A stretch of DNA of 8,062 nucleotides from an uncultured Christensenella sp. (GTDB lineage: Bacteria > Bacillota > Clostridia > Christensenellales > UBA1242), in the NCBI GenBank assembly GCA_949293925.1, contig CASFFI010000041.1:1-8062 (forward strand), given 5' to 3'. The notes beneath the pieces are model-generated. The model was not told the origin of the DNA, searched no databases, and saw only the letters and a list, made by a program, of their open reading frames with translations. Made by a program: the position numbers and the translations under genes. Of the stretch, positions 1-6,898 are shown in pieces (within the stretch, counting starts at the first letter, position 1; each line of letters starts with the position of its first letter).

Positions 1-902
1 AGGCATTCGTAACACATTTACAATTCTTGGAACAATTTTTTAGAGTAGTATTAAATGGTATTGATACTGACTCTTTTGAAATGCTGAATTCATTAATTGT
101 TGAAACATATAAATTAAAAGGAATAAATTATTCAACAGATATTTCAAAATTAACTGCTAATGATTATCCTATTTTTGATGATTTATATGCATTAATTAAT
201 AAAAAATTAGATAAAGCTAAAAATGATTATCAAATAAGATGTTTAAATGTTTTACATAATTATATTGAAAAATTTGCAACTGGCGGTAGAAATGCTGACC
301 TTTGGAATGGACCAACATCAATTATGACAAATGAAAACTTTATTACATTTAACTTTCAAACATTATTTGCCAGCGAAAACACATCTTTGGCAAACGCACA
401 AATGTTGTTAGTATTTAAGTATTTAACTAATGAAATTATAAATAATAAAGATTTCAACCAACAATATTACAAAACTTATGGCGAAAAAATTAATAGACAA
501 GTGGTAGTTGTAGTTGATGAAGCACATATGTTTATTGACCCACAATTCCCTATAGCATTATCTTTTATGAGTAAAATGGCAAAAAGAATTAGAAAATATC
601 AAGGTATGCAAATTATAATTACACAAAATATAAAAGACTTTTTGGGTAGTGCTGATATTGAAAGAAAATCTGCGGCAATTATTAACGCGAGCCAATATTC
701 GATGATATTCCAGTTGGCACCTAACGATATGGCGGATTTGTTAAATTTATATAAATCTGCAGGTGGTCTAAATCAAGATGAACAAGAAGGTATTGTATCA
801 GCAGGGCTTGGTAGATGCTTCTTAATATCAGGACCATTATCTAGAACTTTTGTAGATGTTCAATGCTTACCAATTTGTAAACAGATTATAGGTGAAGCAT
901 AA
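1..902 (+). CDS. VirB4/TraE-type conjugal transfer ATPase, C-terminal part (5' end outside window)
   Basis: The frame is open from the first bases to a TAA stop at 900-902, so the gene begins upstream of the window. The TTG at 27 is an internal Leu codon, because the preceding residues (AFVTHLQF) are already family-like. Seen: a long hydrophobic strand ending in DEAH (Walker B, visible residues about 167-175), then MAKRIRKYQG and an IIITQN strand followed by DFLG, and a C-terminal GLGRCFLISGP block. That order is typical of the RecA-like motor domain of VirB4/TraC/TraE ATPases, which energise type IV secretion and conjugative transfer at the inner membrane face. Walker A must lie upstream, outside the window. 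It ends on a terminator, so it is the last gene of its unit. The neighbours inside the window are not conjugation genes. Family assignment is good; whether it belongs to an integrative element or is a resident gene cannot be decided here. Confidence 0.85.
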   Translation, partial: AFVTHLQFLEQFFRVVLNGIDTDSFEMLNSLIVETYKLKGINYSTDISKLTANDYPIFDDLYALINKKLDKAKNDYQIRCLNVLHNYIEKFATGGRNADLWNGPTSIMTNENFITFNFQTLFASENTSLANAQMLLVFKYLTNEIINNKDFNQQYYKTYGEKINRQVVVVVDEAHMFIDPQFPIALSFMSKMAKRIRKYQGMQIIITQNIKDFLGSADIERKSAAIINASQYSMIFQLAPNDMADLLNLYKSAGGLNQDEQEGIVSAGLGRCFLISGPLSRTFVDVQCLPICKQIIGEA

Positions 903-926
903 AAAAACTCCGTACGGAGTTTTTTT
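901..926. terminator. Bidirectional intrinsic terminator between convergent genes
   Basis: A 14-nt perfect palindrome (ACTCCGTACGGAGT, 907-920) is flanked by A6 on the left and T6 on the right. It folds into a stem of about 11 bp with a GTAC loop on either strand, each with its own U tract. It begins inside the TAA stop of the VirB4-type gene and touches the stop codon (925-927) of the convergent membrane protein gene, so one hairpin serves both. Confidence 0.92.
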
Positions 927-1515
927 AATTTACTAAGAATTTTTTCACTAATACTAAAATTAATATGATAAATCCAAAAGGTATTAATACTGAAAATACT
1001 GTAGATACATATCCTTTAAATATTTCACAAATAATTGTACAAATTATGCACGATATTAAATTGCCGACAAATAATGCTGGGAATAAATGTTTAATTTTAA
1101 TACCAAACCAAATTCCTAAGAATGCAGATAACCACACACCTAAAAATGGAAGAGGAATACTCATTATAATAAATACTAAATATAAATGTTTATTGTATAT
1201 GGATTTTTCATTATCCAATATATTGTTTTTAGATTTTAATTTATTGCTCATTTTTTCGTAGAGCTTAGTTTTTTTTATGTAATTTACAATATAATAAAAT
1301 ATAAATATTGCAAATATTATTGCTAAAGTGCTGCCTATCAATGAATATAAAAATGCATTTATATTGTTTAAAGCAGATTCTCCCCAAGCATCATTTACAC
1401 TTGCAGGTATTGCAATTTGACCGCCTATAAACGGGCAAAATGACATTATAATTGTTGCTGTAATTGAATGTGTACCAAATAATTTTACAAATAAACTAGC
1501 AATAGCAGTTATCAT
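925..1515 (-). CDS. Small multidrug-export-type membrane protein (Sm_multidrug_ex family)
   Basis: A 196-residue, strongly hydrophobic protein with about five membrane segments (roughly residues 17-35, 52-80, 110-140, 144-164, 170-191) and one basic loop (81-109, rich in Lys/Asn). Two features match the family known as small multidrug export protein (COG2426-like): an early FIGGQIAIP stretch (29-37) in the place of the usual ELRGAIP, and PLPFLGVW (121-128) in the place of the conserved PLPGTGAW loop. Family members are integral membrane proteins; the transport role rests on annotation history and is not proven, so a substrate cannot be named. The ATG at 1513-1515 is preceded by AGAGAGG (1520-1526) with a 4-nt spacer. 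The gene has its own promoter overlapping the end of gpsA and is probably monocistronic, ending at the shared hairpin. The first motif has drifted from the family pattern (no ELR), so the call is at family level only. Confidence 0.75.
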   Translation of the reverse strand: MITAIASLFVKLFGTHSITATIIMSFCPFIGGQIAIPASVNDAWGESALNNINAFLYSLIGSTLAIIFAIFIFYYIVNYIKKTKLYEKMSNKLKSKNNILDNEKSIYNKHLYLVFIIMSIPLPFLGVWLSAFLGIWFGIKIKHLFPALFVGNLISCIICTIICEIFKGYVSTVFSVLIPFGFIILILVLVKKFLVN

Positions 1516-1571
1516 ATTACCTCTCTTTAAATTTTATAGAAATTATTGATTTTAATTCTTTAATTTTCTAT

Positions 1572-1600
1572 ATTATAGCAAGGAAATATTAAATTTTCAA
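1572..1600 (-). promoter_or_regulatory. Sigma-A-type promoter for the membrane protein gene
   Basis: On the minus strand TTGAAA (1595-1600) is followed after 17 nt by TATAAT (1572-1577), which carries a TGn extended -10 (TGCTATAAT). Predicted transcription start is near 1565, giving a leader of about 50 nt. The -35 lies inside the last codons of gpsA, so this gene can be transcribed independently of gpsA. Position and both boxes are read directly; activity is inferred. Confidence 0.72.
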
Positions 1601-2548
1601 TGGCTTTTTTAAAACTTTTTCAATATTGTAAGGCAAATTGTTGCAAGATTTATATATTTCGTAAATTAGTGGATAGTTTGTTATATCGCTTTTTAATTTT
1701 TCTAGTAGTGATTTTAATGCAATTACAGTATTGAGTCCTTCAGCTAAATATTTTGAATTGTGGTGAATATTTTGTGATATTTCTACACCTAACATTCTGT
1801 TGTGACTGTATGGAGAATCAACAGTTGCTACATAATCGCCGTAATGACACACTCCATACGCACTTGCTTGTTTTCCTCCTGCTAGTTTTATTATTTGACC
1901 GACTTCGTATAGTGCATGTTTTTTAAGTTCAGGAATCAATGATTCATTTCCGTTGCCTATAATTATTCCGGCACCTATTCCTACAATATTTTTTGTTGCT
2001 GCACCTATTTCTGTTCCTATAAAATCATTTCCAACTTCTATATTAATTAATTCACTCTTGAAATTATTAACAAGATTTGTTGAAAGTTCGTTATTTTCTG
2101 AATCAATTATCATAGTTGTTTTTATACCATTTTGTATATTTTGAATGTGGCAAGGGCCAACCCATACTGCAATGTTCGAATTGGTTATTCCATATTCATT
2201 TAATATTTGACTCAGTCTTAAACCAGTATTTTTCTCAAGTCCTTTCATACAAATTATGTATTTGTGATTTTGATAATTATTAACAGATTTTAATAAATCT
2301 AAAAATAACCTAATTCCTTGACTAGGTAAGGTTAATATTGTGTAATCGCAATTAATAACATCATTTATATTAAATGAAGTTTTTATTAAATTATTTAATT
2401 CTATATACTCATTTTTTCGTGTTGTAAAAAAAAGCTTTGTTCGTTCACTAACTCGTCCATATAATGTTACATTATATTTTTTTATGTTTGTTAGATACCA
2501 GGCAAGGCTACTACCCCATCTTCCAGCACCCACTATAGTTATATTCAT
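1589..2548 (-). CDS. gpsA: NAD(P)H-dependent glycerol-3-phosphate dehydrogenase, divergent clade
   Basis: Predicted to reduce dihydroxyacetone phosphate to sn-glycerol 3-phosphate in the cytosol, the entry step of phospholipid synthesis. Seen over 319 residues: an N-terminal Rossmann fingerprint GAGRWGSSLAWYL (7-19), MKGLEK with the catalytic Lys equivalent (Lys102), GTEIGAATKNIVGIGAG (178-194) with the second conserved Lys (186), YGDY (Asp238) and SHNRMLG (249-254) with the substrate-binding Arg (251). These appear in the order known for GpsA, and the length is normal. Where GpsA usually reads SGPSFAxE this protein has VGPCHIQNI (130-138), and it has CHYGDYVATVDSPYSHNR instead of LGDLxxTCxSxxSRN; this fits a divergent GpsA clade. 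Start choice: ATG 2546-2548 has GGAG (2554-2557) five nt upstream. A longer frame from TTG at 2575 is rejected because that codon lies upstream of the gene's own -10 box. It is separated from lysS by a terminator. Confidence 0.9.
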   Translation of the reverse strand: MNITIVGAGRWGSSLAWYLTNIKKYNVTLYGRVSERTKLFFTTRKNEYIELNNLIKTSFNINDVINCDYTILTLPSQGIRLFLDLLKSVNNYQNHKYIICMKGLEKNTGLRLSQILNEYGITNSNIAVWVGPCHIQNIQNGIKTTMIIDSENNELSTNLVNNFKSELINIEVGNDFIGTEIGAATKNIVGIGAGIIIGNGNESLIPELKKHALYEVGQIIKLAGGKQASAYGVCHYGDYVATVDSPYSHNRMLGVEISQNIHHNSKYLAEGLNTVIALKSLLEKLKSDITNYPLIYEIYKSCNNLPYNIEKVLKKPLKI

Positions 2549-2565
2549 AATTTCTCCGTATTTAA

Positions 2566-2595
2566 ATTGTAACAAAAATTTTTAGTTTAAGTCAA
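2566..2595 (-). promoter_or_regulatory. Sigma-A-type promoter for gpsA
   Basis: On the minus strand TTGACT (2590-2595), an 18-nt spacer, then TACAAT (2566-2571) preceded by TGT, an extended -10. Predicted transcription start is near 2559, leaving a leader of only about 11 nt that carries the GGAG site. The promoter sits directly downstream of the lysS terminator, so gpsA appears to be its own unit. It also decides the gpsA start in favour of the ATG at 2548. Confidence 0.68.
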
Positions 2596-2608
2596 CAATA
2601 AAAAACTT

Positions 2609-2635
2609 AAAAAAATAATTAGGAATAACCTAATT
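2609..2635 (-). terminator. Intrinsic terminator of lysS
   Basis: On the minus strand AATTAGG (2629-2635) pairs with CCTAATT (2617-2623) around a 5-nt loop, followed by A and then seven T residues (2615-2609). The 5' arm contains the TAG stop codon of lysS, so the hairpin overlaps the end of the gene. The 7-bp stem has only two G-C pairs and so is modest, but the T tract is good. Confidence 0.7.
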
Positions 2636-4102
2636 GTTTATTGGCTTCATAAGTGGGAATAATACAACATCTCTGATGTTATCGCAATTATAAATTAGTG
2701 CAAATAATCTATCAAGACCTACACCTAATCCACTCATTGGTGGCATGCCGTGTTCCATTGCAAGCAAGAATGTTTCATCAAGGTCCATAGTTTCATCATC
2801 ACCTAATTCTTTTTCTTTTAATTGGTCATTGAATGTTTCTCTTTGTACTTCAGGGTCAACAAGTTCAGAATAAGCATTGCATATTTCAAAACCCATAACT
2901 ACTACTTGGAAAACATCAACCAATCTATTGTCTAAATCATTTCTTCTTGCAAGCGGTTTTAATACTGCTGGATAATTATATAAAATTGTTGGTTGCTCTA
3001 TATTAGCTCTAATTTTGCGTTTAAATATAAAGTCTATAAGTGTTCTTATACATTTGCATTCTTCAAGGTCTTTTAATGTGAATAATCCTTGATTAACAAC
3101 ATTTTGTTTAAATCTGTTTAAATCAGTTTCATTTAAATAGTCAAAACCTAAAATTTCTTCCATTGCTTTTGCATAATCGATTCGTGGCCAGTTCCCATCA
3201 AAATTTAAAGTTTTGCCTAGATATTCAACAGTAAGTTTACCTGTTGTTTTCATTAAAATCTCTTTAATTAAATTTTGAAAGAATTTTATATTGTCTTCAA
3301 AATCCCAATATGATGCATACCATTCAACCTGTGTAAATTCTTGAATGTGTTGAGTGTCGCTTCCTTCATTTCTAAAACATTTTGACACTTCAAATACTCT
3401 ATCAAATCCACCCGCAATTGCCTGTTTTAACCAAGTTTCAGGAGCAATTCTAAGATTACAATCCATATCAAAATCGTTGTGATGAGTAAAGAAAGGTTTT
3501 GCACTTGCACCTGAAACATTTGTTTGTAAAATAGGTGTTTCAATTTCTATAAATCCATTATCTTCCAAAAAACGCCTTAAAACTGAAGTACCTTTACTTC
3601 TGCCCAAAAGTGCAATTCTGCTATCTTCATTTGAAATTAGGTCAAGATATCTTTGTCTATATTTTAATTCAGTATCAGTGAGTCCGTGGAATTTTTCAGG
3701 AAGAGGACGTAAAGTTTTGCTAAGCAAAGTAATTTTTTCCGCTCTTACTGTAACTTCGCCAGTTTGGGTTAAATAGACTTCACCATCGACACCTATGAAG
3801 TCTCCTATATCTATCATTTTTTTATAAAAATTATAAGATTCTTCATCAAATTCATTTCTTCCAACAGATACTTGAATTTTAGCTTCAATATCTCGTATTT
3901 GACAAAATCCAAATTTACCCATAACTCTTTTAAAAATCATTCTGCCGGCAATTTTAACCTTTTTACCAATAACTTCTCTTGCTTGCAAAATTGTATGAGT
4001 CCTTTCAAACTTATCAACATAAGGAATTATTCCTGATGATTTTAATTCTTGAATTTTATTTTTTCTAATATTTAGTTCGCTTGATTGTATAATTTCTTCC
4101 AT
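2630..4102 (-). CDS. lysS: Lysyl-tRNA synthetase, class II, with a variant motif 2
   Basis: Charges tRNA-Lys with lysine in the cytosol. The 490 residues show the class II LysRS layout. An OB-fold anticodon-binding domain spans about 45-130 (GRMIFKRVMGKFGFCQIRD). LSKTLRPLPEKFHGLTDTE (127-145) and YRQRYLDLI lead into motif 1, with ETP at 188-190. Motif 2 runs through RVFEVSKCFRNEG (235-247; Arg244 contacts ATP), and motif 3 is GLGVGLDR (458-465). The C-terminal EICNAYSELVDP and HGMPPMSGLG match the lysine-pocket region. Canonical enzymes read HNPEFTxxExYxAY after motif 2; this one reads HIQEFTQVEWYASYWD (252-267), a variant I associate with less-studied bacterial lineages. ATG 4100-4102 has AGGA (4109-4112) six nt upstream, behind a consensus-like promoter. 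There is no room for a T-box leader, so no tRNA-Lys attenuation is expected. Monocistronic by its promoter and terminator. Confidence 0.95.
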   Translation of the reverse strand: MEEIIQSSELNIRKNKIQELKSSGIIPYVDKFERTHTILQAREVIGKKVKIAGRMIFKRVMGKFGFCQIRDIEAKIQVSVGRNEFDEESYNFYKKMIDIGDFIGVDGEVYLTQTGEVTVRAEKITLLSKTLRPLPEKFHGLTDTELKYRQRYLDLISNEDSRIALLGRSKGTSVLRRFLEDNGFIEIETPILQTNVSGASAKPFFTHHNDFDMDCNLRIAPETWLKQAIAGGFDRVFEVSKCFRNEGSDTQHIQEFTQVEWYASYWDFEDNIKFFQNLIKEILMKTTGKLTVEYLGKTLNFDGNWPRIDYAKAMEEILGFDYLNETDLNRFKQNVVNQGLFTLKDLEECKCIRTLIDFIFKRKIRANIEQPTILYNYPAVLKPLARRNDLDNRLVDVFQVVVMGFEICNAYSELVDPEVQRETFNDQLKEKELGDDETMDLDETFLLAMEHGMPPMSGLGVGLDRLFALIYNCDNIRDVVLFPLMKPINN

Positions 4103-4123
4103 AACTTTTCCTTTTTTGTTACA

Positions 4124-4152
4124 ATTTTACAATAAATATGCAGTTGTGTCAA
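4124..4152 (-). promoter_or_regulatory. Sigma-A-type promoter for lysS
   Basis: On the minus strand a perfect TTGACA (4147-4152), a 17-nt spacer and TAAAAT (4124-4129). Predicted transcription start is about 4117, so the leader is only about 15 nt and consists of little more than the AGGA ribosome site. This is the best -35 match in the window. Confidence 0.78.
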
Positions 4153-4444
4153 GATAAGTATATTAATAATTAACATTTTCTTAAATCAAATTATTTTATT
4201 AATATTTATAAGCCATGTATTATTCATTTTAAAAATTATTGTTGCAAAATAATTAAAATTTAAAATTTTATTAAAACATACATTAAATAAAATATCAATT
4301 TTTAAATAATTTAATATTAATTTTTAAAATAATCAAAAGTTATTAGTTAAAATTTTTTTCAAATAATAAATTTTTTTTTCAATCACAAATATTTATCAAA
4401 AAAACTAATTGCTTATTTAAGTTTTAAAAAAAATAAAATGTTTA

Positions 4445-4472
4445 TTTACAATTAAAATAAATTTGTTATAAT
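4445..4472 (+). promoter_or_regulatory. Sigma-A-type promoter for rlmD
   Basis: TTTACA (4445-4450), a 16-nt spacer, then a perfect TATAAT (4467-4472) with a TGT extended -10 immediately before it. Predicted transcription start is near 4479, which gives the methyltransferase gene a leader of about 146 nt, much longer than the leaders of the opposite-strand genes. Confidence 0.72.
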
Positions 4473-4487
4473 AAGTGCAGATACTTA

Positions 4488-4567
4488 TTAATCTAAAGTA
4501 AATAATATTTAAAACTTTAACTCATAAATATAGAAATGTTAATTACAATTTGTATTTATTAGATTAA
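4488..4567 (+). repeat. 9-bp perfect inverted repeat in the rlmD leader
   Basis: TTAATCTAA (4488-4496) and its exact reverse complement TTAGATTAA (4559-4567) lie about 10 nt and 80 nt after the predicted transcription start, separated by 62 nt. They could pair in the leader RNA or be two half-sites for a protein. In DNA this A+T-rich a chance match is quite possible; each arm has a single G-C position. Confidence 0.35.
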
Positions 4568-4624
4568 AATTTCACAGATTTAATTTTTAAATTTTTTAAT
4601 AATTTAATAAAATTTGGAGTGTTT

Positions 4625-5926
4625 ATGGAAGAAATAAAAATAGTTGATTTTGGAATGAATGGTGAAGGTATTGGAAGAATAAATAACCTTGTTTATTTTG
4701 TTGATAAAGCACTTCCAGAAGAAGTAGTTTTAATAAATTATGAAAAGAAGAAAAAGAATTTTGTATATGCTGATATTGAAAAAATATTAAGGGAAAGTGA
4801 AAATCGTGTAAGCCCTGTATGTCCGTATTATTCAGATTGTGGTGGTTGTGATTTGCAACATATGAATTATAATACTATGTTGAAGTTTAAACAAATGTTA
4901 GTTAAAAATACATTAAAAAAAATAACTAATAATGATTATGTTGTCGATGATACAATACCTAGTGATAAAATTGTAGGCTATAGGAATAAGGCAGTTTTTC
5001 AAGTAGGTAAAAAAACTGGAATGTTTATAAAAAATTCTCACGACGTTATTGATATAGACTATTGTATGTTGGCAAATAAAAACATTAATATTGTATTAAA
5101 AGTTTTCAAAGAATTTTTTAAAATTAACAATTTACAAGGATATGATTTTAAAACTCACACCGGAAATATTAGACATTTGTTGGTACGTAGTGAAAATAAT
5201 ACAACATTAGTATGTTTAGTTGTAACAAATGAAAACATTTATAATTTATTAGAATTTTACAATATGTTAAAAAGTAGTTTAGAAAATGTTGGGTTGTTTA
5301 TTTCTGTAAATAAGGCAAAAAATTCGACAATTTTGGGCAAAACTATGAAACATATTGCAGGAGTAAATAAAATTAAATTTAATGAGTATGGCATAAAGTA
5401 TAGTATTGATTTAATTAGTTTTTTACAAGTTAATACTTTTATAAAAACTAAGATTTATGATGAAGTAATGAAATACATAAAAAACAAAATTGTTTTAGAT
5501 TTATATGCGGGGGCAGGGCTTTTATCAGCGATTATTTCTAAAATTAGTAAAAAAGTTTATTCTGTAGAAATTGTAAAACAAGCAACTGATGCTTGCAATA
5601 AATTAATAAAAGAAAATAATCTTAAAAATATAGTTGCTATTAATGGAGATTGCAAAGAGGTAGTCGATAATTTATTTAAAAGTGAATTAAAAAATAAATC
5701 AGATTGTATAGCAATAATTGACCCATCAAAAAAAGGTTGCGATGAACAGTTGTTAAATTCATTAAAAAATTGTTCTATGATTTTGTATATTTCTTGCAAC
5801 CCTATTGCACTAGCAAAAGATATAAATGTTTTAAAAGAAAATTTTTCGGTTAAAAGAGTAACCCCTTTTGATATGTTTCCAAACACTAAAAATGTTGAAA
5901 CTTTATGCGTATTGGAAAGAATTTAA
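4625..5926 (+). CDS. rlmD: 23S rRNA (uracil-5-)-methyltransferase, RlmD/TrmA family
   Basis: A SAM-dependent enzyme that makes 5-methyluridine in 23S rRNA. The 433 residues show an N-terminal TRAM-like RNA-binding domain (1-58), an iron-sulphur cluster site with Cys66, Cys72, Cys75 (CPYYSDCGGC) and Cys147, then FLQVN (266-270), and the SAM-binding motif LDLYAGAGLLS (291-301). These are followed by VE (314-315), IDPSKKGCD (365-373), YISCNP (388-393) with the catalytic Cys391, and NVETLCVLERI with the general-base Glu425. All key residues of the family are present; DPSKKG replaces the usual DPPRKG. Firmicute members may act on U747, U1939 or both, so the exact site is unknown and a TrmA-like tRNA role cannot be fully excluded. 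Start: ATG 4625 has GGAG (4616-4619) with a 5-nt spacer; the GTG at 4619 is rejected because it overlaps that ribosome site. Transcribed alone. Confidence 0.9.
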   Translation: MEEIKIVDFGMNGEGIGRINNLVYFVDKALPEEVVLINYEKKKKNFVYADIEKILRESENRVSPVCPYYSDCGGCDLQHMNYNTMLKFKQMLVKNTLKKITNNDYVVDDTIPSDKIVGYRNKAVFQVGKKTGMFIKNSHDVIDIDYCMLANKNINIVLKVFKEFFKINNLQGYDFKTHTGNIRHLLVRSENNTTLVCLVVTNENIYNLLEFYNMLKSSLENVGLFISVNKAKNSTILGKTMKHIAGVNKIKFNEYGIKYSIDLISFLQVNTFIKTKIYDEVMKYIKNKIVLDLYAGAGLLSAIISKISKKVYSVEIVKQATDACNKLIKENNLKNIVAINGDCKEVVDNLFKSELKNKSDCIAIIDPSKKGCDEQLLNSLKNCSMILYISCNPIALAKDINVLKENFSVKRVTPFDMFPNTKNVETLCVLERI

Positions 5927-5952
5927 TCATAAATTATCTTTGTACTTGATTT

Positions 5953-5990
5953 AAAAAACAAACAAAAGTGTTTTAGTTTACTAAAGTGTA
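5953..5990 (-). terminator. Weak terminator-like hairpin downstream of the tadA cluster
   Basis: TTTTAG (5971-5976) and CTAAAG (5981-5986) can pair around TTTA, with G-U pairs extending the stem to 5989. It overlaps the TAG stop of the minus-strand gene. On the minus strand it is followed by a U-rich stretch ending in six T residues (5958-5953). It has few G-C pairs and the T tract is displaced by more than 10 nt, so function is uncertain. No better terminator is visible between these convergent genes. Confidence 0.3.
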
Positions 5991-6898
5991 AAATTATGTG
6001 TAAAGTGAGAATCTATAAAAAGTTGTTTTCGAAGTGCGTTTAATTCATTAATTTTAAATATATTTGTATTACAAAATTCGTAATTTTCAAACAAATCGTG
6101 AAATTGATTTTTATGCTTTTTTAATGAACTAAGTTCTGTTTCTGTTTTGTCTAATAAATCATAAACATCAACTAAATATTTGTATAAATCTTCTATTTGT
6201 AATAAATCAATTTCTTTTATGCTATTTTTGATAGACTCATCGATTTGTATGTAATCAGAAAAATAATGAAATATTTTTGATATTATTTCTTTTTTTATAT
6301 TGTCGGCATAGTTTTCATTATTGCTTGAATGATATTTTCTTTTAAGGTCTAAAATTGCCAAGCCAATATTTCCACCAAATAAAAATCTAATTAATTCAAT
6401 GTATATTAATAATTTTTGTTTATTAAATTTTTTAAAATATCTTTCATAAAAATTGTTACAATTGTCTTTTGGCACATAAAATTTTGCATCTTTTATTCCG
6501 CCGCCATTAAATAATTTAAATCCAAAATCAGTTCTATCAAAAAGTATTGTTTTAATATTTATACCAAAATTTTTAAATACAAAATTTATAATGTTTTCAT
6601 CTTTAGGTAAAGATATATATCTCAAACCTTGAAATTCATCAGTTTTATAAAATGATTCAATGTCATTTAATGAGTTGTATATATAATAAGTTTTATTGTC
6701 ATAGTCGATATCTGAGCGTATCAAATACAAATCTTTACTCTTAAATTTTTGTGGTAAAAGGTTTGCTGCATATATAGTTGCTAACTTATCAAGTGTTGAA
6801 AAAAGTGAACTAGATGATAAATTGGTATATAGATTTTCACAATTTTGTTTTAATGCTTTTTCAAAATTTTTATATGTTTTTCTTATATTTGTTTCTAT
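5981..6898 (-). CDS. Unrecognised protein coupled to tadA, possible ATA start
   Basis: I do not recognise this family. With a start at ATA 6896-6898 it has 305 residues; with the first standard start (TTG 6728-6730) it has 249. The upstream frame is open to TAA at 6911-6913 and reads like normal coding sequence (for example LDKLATIYAANLLPQKFKSKDLYLIRSD). It contains no ATG, GTG or TTG. GAGG (6904-6907) sits 5 nt before the ATA, whereas TTG 6730 has no good ribosome site. The protein is rich in Lys, Asn, Phe and Tyr and has no signal peptide or membrane segment. Residues about 50-135 look mixed alpha/beta, with a GFKLFNGGG turn near 126-134. Residues about 200-270 are mainly helical and Lys/Glu/Leu-rich (LLDKTETELSSLKKHKNQ). 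The first two-thirds faintly recall the SseB-like pattern, too weakly to assign. It is the last gene of the M14-tadA cluster and overlaps tadA by 29 nt, so translational coupling is likely. Cytosolic by inference. Confidence 0.6.
   Translation of the reverse strand: METNIRKTYKNFEKALKQNCENLYTNLSSSSLFSTLDKLATIYAANLLPQKFKSKDLYLIRSDIDYDNKTYYIYNSLNDIESFYKTDEFQGLRYISLPKDENIINFVFKNFGINIKTILFDRTDFGFKLFNGGGIKDAKFYVPKDNCNNFYERYFKKFNKQKLLIYIELIRFLFGGNIGLAILDLKRKYHSSNNENYADNIKKEIISKIFHYFSDYIQIDESIKNSIKEIDLLQIEDLYKYLVDVYDLLDKTETELSSLKKHKNQFHDLFENYEFCNTNIFKINELNALRKQLFIDSHFTHNFTL

Larger units (their letters stand above)
4103..4618. other. 516-bp A+T-rich divergent intergenic region
   Basis: No credible gene is present on either strand; the only ATGs open frames of a few codons. 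The lysS promoter occupies the left end (4124-4152). The rlmD promoter lies at 4445-4472, followed by its leader. The middle (about 4153-4440) is composed almost only of A and T with long homopolymer runs, such as T9 near 4371, and shows no DnaA-box cluster, tRNA or recognisable RNA fold. It is likely spacer DNA, possibly bent, between two divergent transcription units. Confidence 0.7.

Noticed and set aside
965..1261. Plus-strand open frame opposite the membrane protein gene
   Set aside because: Shadow of a well-supported membrane protein with its own promoter and ribosome site.
1953..2144. Plus-strand open frame opposite gpsA
   Set aside because: Antisense to the conserved core of GpsA, low-complexity Ile/Pro/Ser-rich product, no ribosome site of note.
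4103..4146. T-box or lysine riboswitch controlling lysS
   Set aside because: The predicted leader is only about 15 nt, with no room for such an RNA.
4153..4440. Possible replication origin in the A+T-rich region
   Set aside because: No cluster of DnaA boxes (TTATNCACA) and no origin-linked genes such as dnaA or dnaN next to it.
5557..5886. Minus-strand open frame opposite rlmD
   Set aside because: Antisense to the catalytic domain of the methyltransferase, whose motifs are all intact.
5920..5935. Hairpin AATTTA/TAAATT after rlmD as a terminator
   Set aside because: Only A-T pairs, six in number, and not followed by a T tract.
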